Counted from the first letter of the stretch, positions 26,358 to 35,590 are shown. The stretch is 64,000 nt of DNA from Bacteroidota bacterium (GCA_018267275.1 JAFDYV010000007.1:353681-417680), one strand, 5' to 3'. Program-made: numbers and translations. The notes: generated by a model from the letters alone, not told the origin.

Positions 26358-27071
26358 ATGAAAATACCCTTTACAAAAACCGATTGGCAAGAGATGGATG
26401 GCAAGGTGCTAACAGTGGCTGTTACCAGCATGCTGTGCCTGGTGGCCATCCGCTATGCGGGTTCGTTGGATCGGATGGGTGACGTCAATTGGTTTTTTCC
26501 GACAGCACCTTATTTGTTCCGGCACCAAGCGTGGTGGGCATCGGTAAGTGTATTTTTCTATCTGGCGGTGCCGTGGGCAGTGGTGAGGTTGGGCTTTAAA
26601 CAAAAGACCAGCGACTTCGGATTGTCAAAAAATGTATTCAGCAACATGGCTATTTACCTACTTGCATTGATGTTGATAATGCCATTGGTGATCTTGGTTT
26701 CTTATCAAAGTGGCTTTCAAGTCACCTATCCATTTTTTGTGCCTGTCGATCGGCAAGACATGCGTCTTTTTTTTCTATGGGAAGCCTTTTACTTACTTCA
26801 GTTTTTTGGATTGGAGTTTTTCTTCCGCGGTTTTTTAGTGCATGGTACCAAGCACAAACTTGGGAGCTATTCTGTTTTGTTGATGACGATTCCTTATTGC
26901 ATGATTCACTTTAGCAAGCCGCTTCCCGAATGCATCGGATCAATCGGTGCAGGCTTATTTTTAGGGCTGATGAGCTACAAAACGGGATCAATTTGGATGG
27001 GCGCCTTTTTGCATATGATCGTGGCCGTTAGCATGGATGTACTCAGCCTTTGGCATCGAGGCTACTTTTGA
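26358..27071 (+). CDS. CPBP-family intramembrane protease-like protein
   Basis: The 237-residue membrane protein has about seven helices. The C-terminal CPBP (Abi/CAAX protease) region shows motif 1 as LEFFFRGFLVHG, motif 2 as YCMIHFSKPLPE and motif 3 as FLHMIVAVSMD. Motif 1 has only one glutamate where the family often has EExxxR, so catalysis may differ. Start ATG 26358 was chosen because it sits directly before the first conserved helix and clear of the divergent aconitase gene; the open frame extends upstream but overlaps that gene. A TATTTTTC box lies just upstream. Substrate unknown. Confidence 0.8.
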   Translation: MKIPFTKTDWQEMDGKVLTVAVTSMLCLVAIRYAGSLDRMGDVNWFFPTAPYLFRHQAWWASVSVFFYLAVPWAVVRLGFKQKTSDFGLSKNVFSNMAIYLLALMLIMPLVILVSYQSGFQVTYPFFVPVDRQDMRLFFLWEAFYLLQFFGLEFFFRGFLVHGTKHKLGSYSVLLMTIPYCMIHFSKPLPECIGSIGAGLFLGLMSYKTGSIWMGAFLHMIVAVSMDVLSLWHRGYF

Positions 27072-27174
27072 GTCAACTTTTCCTACCGTTCGTCAAGTAA
27101 AGAATCACACGGCATCATTTCAATTGCAATAGTCGCCTCATTACCCGACCTTGCCGCCTTCAACATAAATTACC

Positions 27175-28350
27175 ATGAAATTGAAAGCTATTCACTTTGC
27201 CGCCCTATTCGTTTTTTTGTTTTGCTGCAACAGCGCGCCAAAGGAAAACAATACGAACACAGAATCTGAAACGGATACCTCCGTGCCTGCGTTGTCAGAT
27301 GCGAGTGCCAAACTGCCGTTGAATCTTATTCAACTTCCTGCAGGTTTTTCTATTTCAGTGTATGCCGAGGTAGAAGATGCACGCAGCATGGCACTTTCGC
27401 CATCAGGCATTCTGTATGTGGGTAACCGCAGTGAGGATAAAGTGTATGCTTTGAAAGATACCGATGGCGATTACAAGGCCGATAAGAAATGGGTGTTGGC
27501 CAGTGGCTTGAATATGCCCAACGGGGTGGCGTTTAAAGATGGAGATCTATACGTGGCAGAAGTGAATAGAATTCACAGATTTCCTAAGATCGAATCAAAC
27601 TTGAATAAGCCTACCTCTCAAATTGTTTACGATAAATTTCCAACAGAAAAACATCACGGATGGAAATACATTGCCTTTGGCCCCGATGGCAAACTATATG
27701 TGCCGGTGGGTGCGCCCTGCAACATCTGTGAATCGGCAGATCCGATATTCGCGTCCATCACACGCATGAATGCTGATGGAACTGGCTTGGAAGTATTTGC
27801 CCATGGGGTGCGCAACACGGTGGGTTTCACGTGGCATCCTGAAACAAAAAACATTTGGTTTACCGACAATGGCCGAGACATGATGGGTGATGATGTGCCC
27901 CCCTGCGAATTGAACACAGCAACCAAGATGGGCCAACATTTTGGATATCCCTATTGCCATGGCGGAACGATCAAAGACCCTGAATTTGGAAACAAGAAAC
28001 CATGCAGCGAGTTTGTGCGGCCCGCACAGAATTTAGGTGCGCACGTAGCACCCCTCGGCTTGAAGTTTTATACTGGCAACATGTTCCCGGCAGAGTATAA
28101 AAACCAAATCATCTTGGCTGAGCACGGTTCGTGGAATCGCACCAAGAAGAATGGTTACCAATTAAGCTTGGTAAAGGTAGATGTCTCCGGCAAGGCCACC
28201 AGCTACACCGCTTTTGCAACTGGCTGGAAAGACGATGCGAAACAGACCAACTGGGGCCGCCCGGTCGATGTGCTGGTGATGCCTGATGGGTCTATGTTAG
28301 TGAGCGATGATGGTGCAGGGGTGATTTATCGGATTACGTACAAGTCATAA
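27175..28350 (+). CDS. Sorbosone-dehydrogenase-like beta-propeller lipoprotein
   Basis: The 391-residue product has a lipoprotein signal (FLFCCNS) and an acidic linker, then a six-bladed propeller of the PQQ-dependent sugar dehydrogenase/L-sorbosone dehydrogenase family (about residues 50-391). Typical words are LPAGFSISVYAE, GLNMPNGVAFKDGDLYVAE, HHGWKYIAFGPDGKLY, HGVRNTVGFTWHP, WFTDNGRD, and AEHGSWNRTKKNGY. It is probably anchored facing the periplasm or surface. Substrate and cofactor use cannot be settled. It stands alone between a CPBP gene and a convergent permease gene, 11 nt from the latter. Confidence 0.87.
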   Translation: MKLKAIHFAALFVFLFCCNSAPKENNTNTESETDTSVPALSDASAKLPLNLIQLPAGFSISVYAEVEDARSMALSPSGILYVGNRSEDKVYALKDTDGDYKADKKWVLASGLNMPNGVAFKDGDLYVAEVNRIHRFPKIESNLNKPTSQIVYDKFPTEKHHGWKYIAFGPDGKLYVPVGAPCNICESADPIFASITRMNADGTGLEVFAHGVRNTVGFTWHPETKNIWFTDNGRDMMGDDVPPCELNTATKMGQHFGYPYCHGGTIKDPEFGNKKPCSEFVRPAQNLGAHVAPLGLKFYTGNMFPAEYKNQIILAEHGSWNRTKKNGYQLSLVKVDVSGKATSYTAFATGWKDDAKQTNWGRPVDVLVMPDGSMLVSDDGAGVIYRITYKS

Positions 28351-28361
28351 GGTATTTGCAG

Positions 28362-30782
28362 CTATTCCTTCAAATTCTCCACCGGCTTCACAAAAGTTGC
28401 CCGTATGGTTTGGCTGCCTATGGTGATGATACCAAACAATATCAGAGCCGCAACACCTATGAGTATTACCGTTAAATCGATGGTAGTATGGTAAGCAATT
28501 AATTGCAGCCAAAGGTTGTTTGCAAAGTATGCCAACGGCACACCGATGACTACCGCCAGCGCAAGAATAACGACAAACCCTTTTGATAGCAACAGCACCA
28601 GTGCGCCACTGCTCGAACCAAGCACTTTACGAATGGAAATTTCTTTGATTCGCGTTTCAGTGGTGTAAGTGGCCATGCCCAGCAAGCCCAAACAAGAAAT
28701 CAAAATCGCTAAAAAAGCAATTACACCCAGCACCTTAACAATGTCGCCAAAGACGATTTCATAAAACTGTTTCACCTCTGATTCCACTTCCTTGTAGTCG
28801 ACTTTCACACCGGGGTTCACCGCTGCCCAGGCTCGCTCCACCGTTTTGGCTGCCTGCTCAAACGTGCCGGCATACCGCACTTGTACTAGATTTAGTCGAT
28901 CGGCATCGTACATCAATGCCAATGGATCAAGCGTGTGGGTTAAATCGCGGTGGTTGTAGTCGGCCACCACGCCAATAATTGTTTTGCGCGAAGAATCTGC
29001 CTCAAATATCAACTCTTCGCCAACGGCATCCAGTGCAGTGCCGAACTGCATTTTCTTTACAGCTGCTTCATTAATCACAATTAAGTTCTTGTTCGATTCG
29101 CCTGCTCCACTGTCAAAGAACTTGCCGGCTTTCAGTTTGAGATCCATGTTGTTGATGTAATCTTCATCAACAAAGAAATAGCCGAAGCTCGTCCACGCAT
29201 GCTCTTGCAGCGAGCGTTTGAAACCATTGCCATAAGAAGTGCCGGCTGCAGGTATGTGCGAGGCCCCCGAAACGGATATGATGTTGTTGTATTTGGTCAA
29301 TTCATTTTTGAATGTTTCTCGCGAGGTGCCGTTGAGCCTCACTAAAATATTGTTGTCCATGTTGAACCCGTGACTTTGGTGAACGAATAAGTTCAGCTGA
29401 TTGTACATCACAATGACAGTGATGATAAAAAACAACGAGAGCGAAAACTGCGATACCAGTAGCACTTTGCGCATGCCCATGCGCGAGAAAAGTTTTATGC
29501 CATTGAGGTTCTTAAGCACCTTCACCGGCTGAAAACCCGAAAGTACCACCGCAGGAAAAAGTCCAGCGAGTACGCCAACCACTGTGGCAAAAACGATAAA
29601 GATGGCGTAAACTATGTAATTGGTTTGCAGATCCCATCGGAAAATGCGTGCGAAATTTAGTTGCAAGATTAAAGGCTTGATTGCGATCAGTAAAACCAGC
29701 GCTATGGCTAGTGCCACCATCGCAACTAAAATGGATTCGGTCAAAAACTGTGAGAATATTTGCCAGCGAGCTGCACCGGTAACTTTTCGCACGCCAATCT
29801 CTCGTGCACGCGTAAGAGAGCGTGCGATTGACAAGTTGGTGAAGTTAAAACACGAAGTAAGCAGTATCACGGCTGCCAACCCACTTAAAAAGTACACAAA
29901 CACCAACGGCAGTCCCGGCCCAATTGGGTTATTGAACATGCCGAGCGTAATACCCAGTAGCGGTTGGAGTTTGAACTTGGCTTTGTATAAGCCAGGGTTG
30001 TTGATTTTTGCAATGTGCTGTTGATAAATCTGGTCGAGATGTCGTTGAATATCAGCAGTTGATTTTCCCTGTTCAAGAAGAATGTACGTCCAGCCGTTCC
30101 AAATGTTGGTCCAGCTTTCCATGTCATCTTTGTATTCTTTCTCGTTCAATATGCTTTTTTCAGACGACATACTGGCCAGCCCTTCAAAGACAATGTGTGA
30201 TTTATTAGGTGTGTCTTTCAATACACCCGTAACGGTATAAGTGTGTTTGCGCCCAACTTTTATGGTAAGGCCAACCGGATTTTCTTCCTTGAACAGTTTC
30301 TTTGCGGCCTTGTGAGTAAGCACCACGCTAAAGGGTTCTTTGAGTGCAGTAGTCGAGTTGCCATACAAAAATTCATATTGAAACAAGTCGAATACTTCGG
30401 GATCAGCAAAAAATCCTGTCAGCGGAATGTTCACATCTTGCCCTTCAAACTCAAGCCAATTGTTGCCAAACCCACGCTTAATGCGCACCACTTTTTCAAT
30501 GCCTGTATAGGCTTCTTCCAATTCTTGTCGCAGCCGCATGGTTGAGGCTGCGTTTTCTTGCTGGTCTATCGTTCTACCTTGATCATCTACCCCGATGGTG
30601 TTGATGCGGTAAATTCGTGCAGCATTGGTGTTGTACCGGTCGTAGCTTAATTGATCTGCCACTAGCATGATGATGCCCATGCAAATAGACATGGCTACAG
30701 CCAAGCCAATGATGTTGATGGAGGAGAAAAACCTGTGGCGCCATAAACTGCGTATGGCTGTTTTGAGGTAGTTGAAAAGCAT
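28362..30782 (-). CDS. FtsX/MacB-type ABC transporter permease
   Basis: The 806-residue protein has the two-module layout of Bacteroidota MacB-like permeases: helix 1 (NIIGLAVAMSICMGIIM), a large periplasmic MacB-PCD domain, an FtsX domain of three helices around residues 285-430, a second helix/periplasmic/FtsX unit, and an end that reads ETRIKEISIRKVLGSSSG followed by helices. The N-terminus LFNYLKTAIRSLWRH is typical. No ATPase gene is adjacent, so its partner must be encoded elsewhere. Substrate unknown; relatives export antimicrobial peptides or transmit envelope signals. Confidence 0.92.
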   Translation of the reverse strand: MLFNYLKTAIRSLWRHRFFSSINIIGLAVAMSICMGIIMLVADQLSYDRYNTNAARIYRINTIGVDDQGRTIDQQENAASTMRLRQELEEAYTGIEKVVRIKRGFGNNWLEFEGQDVNIPLTGFFADPEVFDLFQYEFLYGNSTTALKEPFSVVLTHKAAKKLFKEENPVGLTIKVGRKHTYTVTGVLKDTPNKSHIVFEGLASMSSEKSILNEKEYKDDMESWTNIWNGWTYILLEQGKSTADIQRHLDQIYQQHIAKINNPGLYKAKFKLQPLLGITLGMFNNPIGPGLPLVFVYFLSGLAAVILLTSCFNFTNLSIARSLTRAREIGVRKVTGAARWQIFSQFLTESILVAMVALAIALVLLIAIKPLILQLNFARIFRWDLQTNYIVYAIFIVFATVVGVLAGLFPAVVLSGFQPVKVLKNLNGIKLFSRMGMRKVLLVSQFSLSLFFIITVIVMYNQLNLFVHQSHGFNMDNNILVRLNGTSRETFKNELTKYNNIISVSGASHIPAAGTSYGNGFKRSLQEHAWTSFGYFFVDEDYINNMDLKLKAGKFFDSGAGESNKNLIVINEAAVKKMQFGTALDAVGEELIFEADSSRKTIIGVVADYNHRDLTHTLDPLALMYDADRLNLVQVRYAGTFEQAAKTVERAWAAVNPGVKVDYKEVESEVKQFYEIVFGDIVKVLGVIAFLAILISCLGLLGMATYTTETRIKEISIRKVLGSSSGALVLLLSKGFVVILALAVVIGVPLAYFANNLWLQLIAYHTTIDLTVILIGVAALILFGIITIGSQTIRATFVKPVENLKE

Positions 30783-31038
30783 ACGTTTCGAAATATTCGT
30801 TTAGTTGTGGCTCCGCTTACAATTTTCAGGCGCAATTGCAGAACCTTAAAAATTGGCCTGAAAACCAAAGTGAGGGAGGGCTAGGTGTATAATTTTGAAC
30901 ACATAGAGCAGCAAAAACGTACATTCGCTGCAGGCTCATTATCGGTGCAAAACCGTATTTGCAAAAAATGCCCATCAAAACCTTTTATGTAGTTTGCCAT
31001 ACATTTTTTACTTTAGCCCGCTCAAAATTTATCAACCT

Positions 31039-32208
31039 ATGCGATACGCTCTACCAATCGTTTTGTTTATTTCTTTGGCTTCGAGTTTCAATGCCACGGC
31101 CAACGAAGTGGCACCCATTGCCAATGGATACCATGTGGTGGTGGCTACCTTTAGCGCCAAACAAGAAAAAGAAGCACGCCAATATTCTGAAGCACTTAAT
31201 AAAAAAGGTTTTGCTTCCGGCTATGGATTGGAGAAAGGAAAAGGATTTATTTATGTGTTTCTTCAAAGTTTTGAATTTAACCAATATAGTGATGCCATTA
31301 AAGCCATGACTGAGGCGAGGAAGAAAACAGAGTTTGCCACGGCTTGGGTAGTGAAAATAAAGGACGGGCGTGAAATAAAAGAAGGAGAACCTGTTGAGAG
31401 TAAGCAGCCAGAGCCCGTTAAAGAGGCAGTACCTGAGATCGTTACGGAATACATCCCCAATCCGCCTGCTGATCCAATTCCAAATCCTCAACACTTGGGC
31501 AATACGCCAATTTTTTTGAGTGTGTACCGCACCCGTGATAACAAGAATGTAGACGCAGACATCAATGTCTACGATCCCGATAACGGTAAACTGTTGGCCA
31601 CTCTCAAAAGTAACCGTTATATGAATGTGTCAAATCCCAAAACAAAATCAGGGCGTATCCAATTGGTTGCCTCAGCCTTTGGCTACTCTGATTCCAAGTT
31701 AGAGGTGGATTATTTGAACACCGAGAAAGATACTGTGAAGCAAAACGTAGTCTACTTTGGAAGTTACTTCCAGTTCAAATTCCCTATGGAAAAAATGAAG
31801 ATGGGAGAGCAGGTGGTATTTTCAAAGATCACTTTCTTCAATGATGCTGCAATTATTACCCCAGGCAGCAAACCTCAATTGATGGCGCTACTTGAGATGA
31901 TGGAAGAAAACCCCTCGATGCGCATCCGGATCAACGGACATACAAATGGCAACGACCGTGGCAAAATTATCTACGTGGGTCCGAGCAAGAATTTCTTTGC
32001 CTTATCGGCCGACCGCGTGGAGAAGAATGGCTCATCGAAAGAATTGTCAACAGCGCGAGCGCAGGTGATAAAAGACTGGTTGGTAGCGCAGGGCATTGCT
32101 GCCGATCGTGTGGAGGCCAACGGTTTTGGCGGCTCAAAACCACTTTTTGACAAAGACAGTCCCAATGCCCGCAAAAATGCGCGGGTGGAGTTGGAAGTCT
32201 TGAATTAA
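31039..32208 (+). CDS. OmpA-family protein with SPOR-like N-terminal domain
   Basis: The 389-residue exported protein has a signal peptide ending NATANE, a domain resembling SPOR (GYHVVVATFSAKQEKEARQY, about residues 30-105), a proline-rich linker (about 115-165), a small beta domain (about 170-260) and a C-terminal OmpA peptidoglycan-binding domain with INGHTNGND, LSTARAQVIKDWLV and GFGGSKP, ending RKNARVELEVLN. It probably tethers the outer membrane or another envelope part to peptidoglycan. The start ATG 31039 fits the signal peptide; a TACTTTAG box lies about 20 nt upstream, and an exact TAATTTTG match is at 30890-30897. Confidence 0.85.
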   Translation: MRYALPIVLFISLASSFNATANEVAPIANGYHVVVATFSAKQEKEARQYSEALNKKGFASGYGLEKGKGFIYVFLQSFEFNQYSDAIKAMTEARKKTEFATAWVVKIKDGREIKEGEPVESKQPEPVKEAVPEIVTEYIPNPPADPIPNPQHLGNTPIFLSVYRTRDNKNVDADINVYDPDNGKLLATLKSNRYMNVSNPKTKSGRIQLVASAFGYSDSKLEVDYLNTEKDTVKQNVVYFGSYFQFKFPMEKMKMGEQVVFSKITFFNDAAIITPGSKPQLMALLEMMEENPSMRIRINGHTNGNDRGKIIYVGPSKNFFALSADRVEKNGSSKELSTARAQVIKDWLVAQGIAADRVEANGFGGSKPLFDKDSPNARKNARVELEVLN

Positions 32209-32221
32209 TTGATTGAGTTCT

Positions 32222-33193
32222 CTATTGGCAGCTGTTAAGCTGGTTGATAAACTCTTCAATTTTATCCCAGGAAGGCTGACCCAAACCGGCACAAGGGAGA
32301 GCCAGTCTTTGGAGTTCTTCTTTAAAATTGTCTTTGTTTACAGCGGTGACATTTTTTAGACGAGTGTCAACGATCAAATATTCTTTTTTGTTGATTTCGA
32401 TGCCGCCCAATATCTCGGTAACAATACTACTTGCGTTGCTCGCATTTTCCATCGCTTCATTGACGCTCTGCCCGTTTAAAAGACCGCTGGCGAAAGCCTC
32501 GCTAGTTGTATGAGTGATGATCGTGTCAGTAATATGATTTTTGATTGCAGTAAAGAACTCATTTTTCGTTTTTGAGTAGGGATTTCGGCTCAAACGAAAA
32601 CGGCCGTCCGCGATCCGCAGCACGTAGCCATCTGCATAGCCGTCCCATACTTGTAATGTTCCATTTATCTCTTGCCCAAACTGGACAAGTCTACCGCCCG
32701 TGAAAGTTGATGCTACCGAAGATCCGGAAGGAAGAAATGCGATATTGTAGATAAAAAAATCATAGTCGCCAAAGTCTCGTAATTGCGCAACCTTTCCTAC
32801 TAGTTTGTCACCCGTGGGCAATACGATGTATCCTGGCTGAAAATTCTTTTCTGGGTTTTTGAAATTGTTTGCGTACTGCCTTTCATTGATAATAGGATCC
32901 AGTTCAATGGCTGCAATCTCTTCAGCTAAAATTTCTCGTTTCTCTTCACCTGTATTTACTTTCACACGGCTAAAAACATCTTTCTTTTTGAACAGAGTAA
33001 CTTTTCCTTGTATGAAGCTCCCATCTTTTAACCTCACTGTGCCTTTGTGGGCCATACTAGAAGTTGTATTCCCTGACATATTTGGATAGGCAATTGAATT
33101 GACATCTACGGGCGTAACAGAACGCAAAGTGATTTTTTGTGCCTGAATATTGGCAATCGACAAAGCAAAAATTAATGACAGTAGAATTTTCAC
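32222..33193 (-). CDS. Exported protein of unknown function
   Basis: The 323-residue protein starts at GTG 33193 with a signal peptide cleaved near NIQAQ. Residues 50-150 are beta-rich with words such as GTVRLKDGSFIQGKVTL and YIVLPTGDKLVGKV, reminiscent of small SH3-like barrels seen in Bacteroidota periplasmic proteins. A helical region follows (about 235-270) and the C-terminus holds two cysteines (PCAG and SCQ). I do not recognise a family. It is convergent with the OmpA gene, 13 nt apart. A TACCTTTA box lies about 25 nt upstream of the start. Confidence 0.6.
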   Translation of the reverse strand: MKILLSLIFALSIANIQAQKITLRSVTPVDVNSIAYPNMSGNTTSSMAHKGTVRLKDGSFIQGKVTLFKKKDVFSRVKVNTGEEKREILAEEIAAIELDPIINERQYANNFKNPEKNFQPGYIVLPTGDKLVGKVAQLRDFGDYDFFIYNIAFLPSGSSVASTFTGGRLVQFGQEINGTLQVWDGYADGYVLRIADGRFRLSRNPYSKTKNEFFTAIKNHITDTIITHTTSEAFASGLLNGQSVNEAMENASNASSIVTEILGGIEINKKEYLIVDTRLKNVTAVNKDNFKEELQRLALPCAGLGQPSWDKIEEFINQLNSCQ

Positions 33194-33285
33194 GGGTGAA
33201 TGTTTGGTGTTGAACTTAAAGGTAGTTCAAAAAAAGACAAAGTGCGCCAATCACGCAGATGCCAGCACCCAACTGATTGTAAAGT

Positions 33286-33789
33286 CTAAAAATCCTCCGC
33301 GATTTCTTCTATCTTTTTGCCTTTGTCGACATACATGAGTTTAATGACCGGTACGGACCGATAGGTAAGCGCCAGGTGCTTGTTATGTCCTTTAAAGATA
33401 AGACTTAGGGTATCGGGGGCGGTCCAGTAGTATGTTTCCATGCGTATGCTGTAGGTTGCTTTACCGTACGATTTTTCTAAGCCACGCATAATTTGAGGGT
33501 CTTTGTCGGTGTGCACAATAATCTCGTAGATCAAGCCCTTGTATGTTTTGAGTTCAATTCTTTTTACCGGCACACTGCCAACCTTGGCGTACTCGGGGTG
33601 TTCTACTTCGTAAATTTTTGCGGGAAATTCCTTATGTGCTACAATATCTTTTTTAAACACTGCTCCTTTTACACTGTCTACGAGCATTCCCAATTTTATG
33701 TCTTTAAAGCCATTTCGTTTTGCAAGTTCGCTTTGTGCGAACAAAAGGTGACCGAAAAAGAGGAGGGTGAGCGTGAAAATCAATTTCAT
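33286..33789 (-). CDS. Small exported protein of unknown function
   Basis: The 167-residue product has a signal peptide ending HLLFAQ and an alpha/beta mature domain beginning GFKDIKLGMLVDSVKG, a pattern of short exported Bacteroidota proteins that measure or bind an unknown ligand. There are no cysteines and no catalytic motif that I can recognise. Its start overlaps the stop of the DUF2911 gene by 4 nt (ATGA), so the two are translationally coupled. Confidence 0.65.
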   Translation of the reverse strand: MKLIFTLTLLFFGHLLFAQSELAKRNGFKDIKLGMLVDSVKGAVFKKDIVAHKEFPAKIYEVEHPEYAKVGSVPVKRIELKTYKGLIYEIIVHTDKDPQIMRGLEKSYGKATYSIRMETYYWTAPDTLSLIFKGHNKHLALTYRSVPVIKLMYVDKGKKIEEIAEDF

Positions 33790-34337
33790 GGTTTAGGTTC
33801 TAAAAATTGAATCGGGAATGAGACTTTGGTTTTATCCCACAGCAGTGAGACGGTGGCGGTGTCGGTTTTTTGGTCAATGACTATCGTAAAAGGCTCGTAT
33901 ACAATATCAGTAAGTTTTTGTACAGGCACATCAAACCGCAATACATCTTGCTTTGTGTTGTAGTTGTACGAACCCCACATTCCCACATCCGCATTGATGA
34001 TAATCGTCCACTTTTCTGCTTGAGGTATTGAATACAACGAGTAAGTGCCACTTTTTAATGGCTGCCCGTTGATGCTGATGTCTCTGCTGATCGTTATTTC
34101 TGTAGCTTCATTGGCACCGGTGCGCCACACTTCTCCGAAAGGCACCGTCTTCCCAAAAATTTCGCGTCCCCGCTTGTGTGGTTGGCTATAAACAATCTTT
34201 AGGTATGTGTCTTTGTAACGCGCGGTAGCAATTGCCAAGGGGCTTGGTCGGGGTTGCACTGCCAATTGAGCCTGTAGGTTGGTGCTGCAGGTTGCTATCG
34301 CTGAAAGCAGGAGCAAAACGTAAATGCCGGTTTTCAT
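33786..34337 (-). CDS. DUF2911-domain exported protein
   Basis: The 183-residue protein has a signal peptide ending NLQAQ and matches DUF2911: KIVYSQPHKRGREIFG, VPFGEVWRTGANEAT, LKSGTYSLYSIP and WTIIINADVGMWGSYNY. The family is common in Bacteroidota and its function is not known. It is the first gene of a two-gene operon with the small exported protein. Upstream on the minus strand TATCTTTC is a near match to the -7 box, about 7 nt before the ATG. Confidence 0.9.
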   Translation of the reverse strand: MKTGIYVLLLLSAIATCSTNLQAQLAVQPRPSPLAIATARYKDTYLKIVYSQPHKRGREIFGKTVPFGEVWRTGANEATEITISRDISINGQPLKSGTYSLYSIPQAEKWTIIINADVGMWGSYNYNTKQDVLRFDVPVQKLTDIVYEPFTIVIDQKTDTATVSLLWDKTKVSFPIQFLEPKP

Positions 34338-34384
34338 TTTGTATCGAAAGATAATAATTTGGAGGCAATTGGTATTTTTACTGC

Positions 34385-34870
34385 ATGAGCAATCGCCCCG
34401 CCTTTGATGATATATATATGGAGTTGGCAGTAAACCTGGCCAAGCGTAGCCACTGCATCAAACGGCATGTGGGGGCGGTACTTACTAAAGATACGCGAAT
34501 CATTTCAATTGGATACAATGGCCCACCCTCAGGGACTCACAATTGCGATGAAGAATGGCCAGAGGTTGGATGCCCGCGTGATTCAAAGGGTGGCTGCTCT
34601 TTGGCGATACATGCCGAACAAAACGCCATTTTGTATGCAGTGAAGAACAAGACCTCAGTAGAAGGGGCAACATTATACGTAACGCTTTCGCCCTGTTTGG
34701 CTTGTTCGCGCATTATCTATAGCATGGGTATCAATAAAGTGATTTACTTAAAGTCATATGCCGAGTTCAAAGGTTTACCTTCAGACGAGGGCGTAGAGTT
34801 TTTGAATAAATTTGGTGTGACGTGCGAGCGCTACCAAGGTGTGCTCGAAAATGTGACCCACATGATATAG
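34385..34870 (+). CDS. dCMP deaminase family protein
   Basis: The enzyme deaminates dCMP to dUMP, the substrate of thymidylate synthase (thyA is also in this window). The 161-residue protein has the zinc-dependent deaminase signature: HAEQNAI with the catalytic Glu, and LSPCLACSRII with two zinc-binding cysteines. KRSHCIKRHVGAVL and SIGYNGPPSGTHNCDE are also typical. A relative, ComEB, is known from competence loci, but the context here does not suggest that role. TATTTTTA lies 4 nt before the ATG, another close promoter-start arrangement. A bidirectional terminator follows. Confidence 0.93.
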   Translation: MSNRPAFDDIYMELAVNLAKRSHCIKRHVGAVLTKDTRIISIGYNGPPSGTHNCDEEWPEVGCPRDSKGGCSLAIHAEQNAILYAVKNKTSVEGATLYVTLSPCLACSRIIYSMGINKVIYLKSYAEFKGLPSDEGVEFLNKFGVTCERYQGVLENVTHMI

Positions 34871-34888
34871 TGGTGAATCTGCGAAAAA

Positions 34889-34920
34889 ATAAAAAAAGGC
34901 CAGAGTGGCCTTTTTTTATT
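34889..34920. terminator. Bidirectional intrinsic terminator
   Basis: aaaaaaaggcca, a 3-nt gag loop and tggccttttttt form a perfect stem with A-tract and T-tract, serving both the dCMP deaminase gene and the convergent 34944-35258 gene. Confidence 0.85.
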
Positions 34921-34943
34921 GTGTTGACATTGGCTGTGGTCGA

Positions 34944-35258
34944 TTACCCCTTGATCGCTTTCTCGATATCGGAGATCAATTTGGCTGTAACGCCTTTCAC
35001 CTTGTTGTTTTTTGCCTCGGTGAACACCGCCACCGACTTTTGGGCGGTCTGGTAAAGGCCCACAGGATTTTTGTCGTAACTGTAACTACCCAAGCACCAC
35101 TCGATTTCTGATTGAAGCTCAGGGGCAAGATTTGTTACTTTTAGTTTTTCTAAAATGTCTTTTGAAACTTTTTCAATATTAACTGGCTTGGCTGCTTTGG
35201 GGGCAGCTGCCTTTTTAGGCGCTGGTTTCTCAGCAACAGTTTTCACAGTCTTTGCCAT
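34944..35258 (-). CDS. Small basic protein with Lys/Ala/Pro-rich N-terminus
   Basis: The 104-residue protein begins with a low-complexity segment of about 27 residues (KPAPKKAAAPKAAKP), similar to histone H1 tails. A compact helical domain follows with the words LAPELQSEIEWCLGSYSYD and KGVTAKLISDIEKAI. I do not recognise a named family. No signal peptide, so cytoplasmic. It has a good promoter at 35281-35312. The neighbouring 21-residue Lys/Ala peptide and the aconitase tail share its composition. Confidence 0.75.
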   Translation of the reverse strand: MAKTVKTVAEKPAPKKAAAPKAAKPVNIEKVSKDILEKLKVTNLAPELQSEIEWCLGSYSYDKNPVGLYQTAQKSVAVFTEAKNNKVKGVTAKLISDIEKAIKG

Positions 35259-35280
35259 AGGTTTGATTTGTTTAATGATG

Positions 35281-35312
35281 CAAAGTTAGGTTGGAGTGAA
35301 TTGGCTAAACAA
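35281..35312 (-). promoter_or_regulatory. Bacteroidota promoter (-33 TTG, -7 TAACTTTG)
   Basis: Minus strand TTG, 21-nt spacer, then TAACTTTG at 35281-35288, an exact TAnnTTTG. It lies 22 nt before the ATG of the 104-residue basic protein. Confidence 0.65.
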
Positions 35313-35465
35313 GCAGATGCACGTGTTTATTTACGCAACCGTTATCTGAATTTTTGTTTTCGCAAACGAATAGAAGTTCAAAAAAACCAGTTTTCTCGAG
35401 GGAAAATGCTGCTTCATTGGATAATGCGATAAGTGTTGCGTGCGTTGTTACGAAAACGTGAGCAC

Positions 35466-35500
35466 AAAAAAAAAGAGCAGTGATCCTAGATCACTGCTCT
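35466..35500 (-). terminator. Strong intrinsic terminator of the Lys-rich peptide gene
   Basis: gagcagtgatc pairs perfectly with gatcactgctc (11 bp, 3-nt loop), followed on the minus strand by at least nine T. It lies 25 nt after the stop of the 21-codon gene and shows that this short transcript is real. Confidence 0.85.
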
Positions 35501-35524
35501 CCGAGAGTATCAAGCGTTGCTTGA

Positions 35525-35590
35525 TTACTTCTTCTTCTTAGCAGCCTTCTTTGCTTTCTTAGCTGCTTTCTTAGCGGGTTTTTTTGCCAT
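35525..35590 (-). CDS. 21-residue lysine/alanine-rich peptide
   Basis: ATG 35590 to TAA 35525 encodes [21 protein letters not shown], 12 lysines in 21 residues. The even AKK periods resemble histone H1 tails and small nucleoid proteins. The codons vary between AAA and AAG, so this is not simple DNA slippage. The gene is followed by a very strong terminator and preceded by an AT-rich stretch of about 145 nt holding a TAAGTTTT word. A nucleic-acid-binding or ribosome-associated role is plausible but unproven. Confidence 0.65.
   Translation of the reverse strand: MAKKPAKKAAKKAKKAAKKKK

Noticed and set aside
34385..34870. Competence operon based on a ComEB-like deaminase
   Set aside because: The gene stands alone between terminators and matches a housekeeping dCMP deaminase; dprA is far away.
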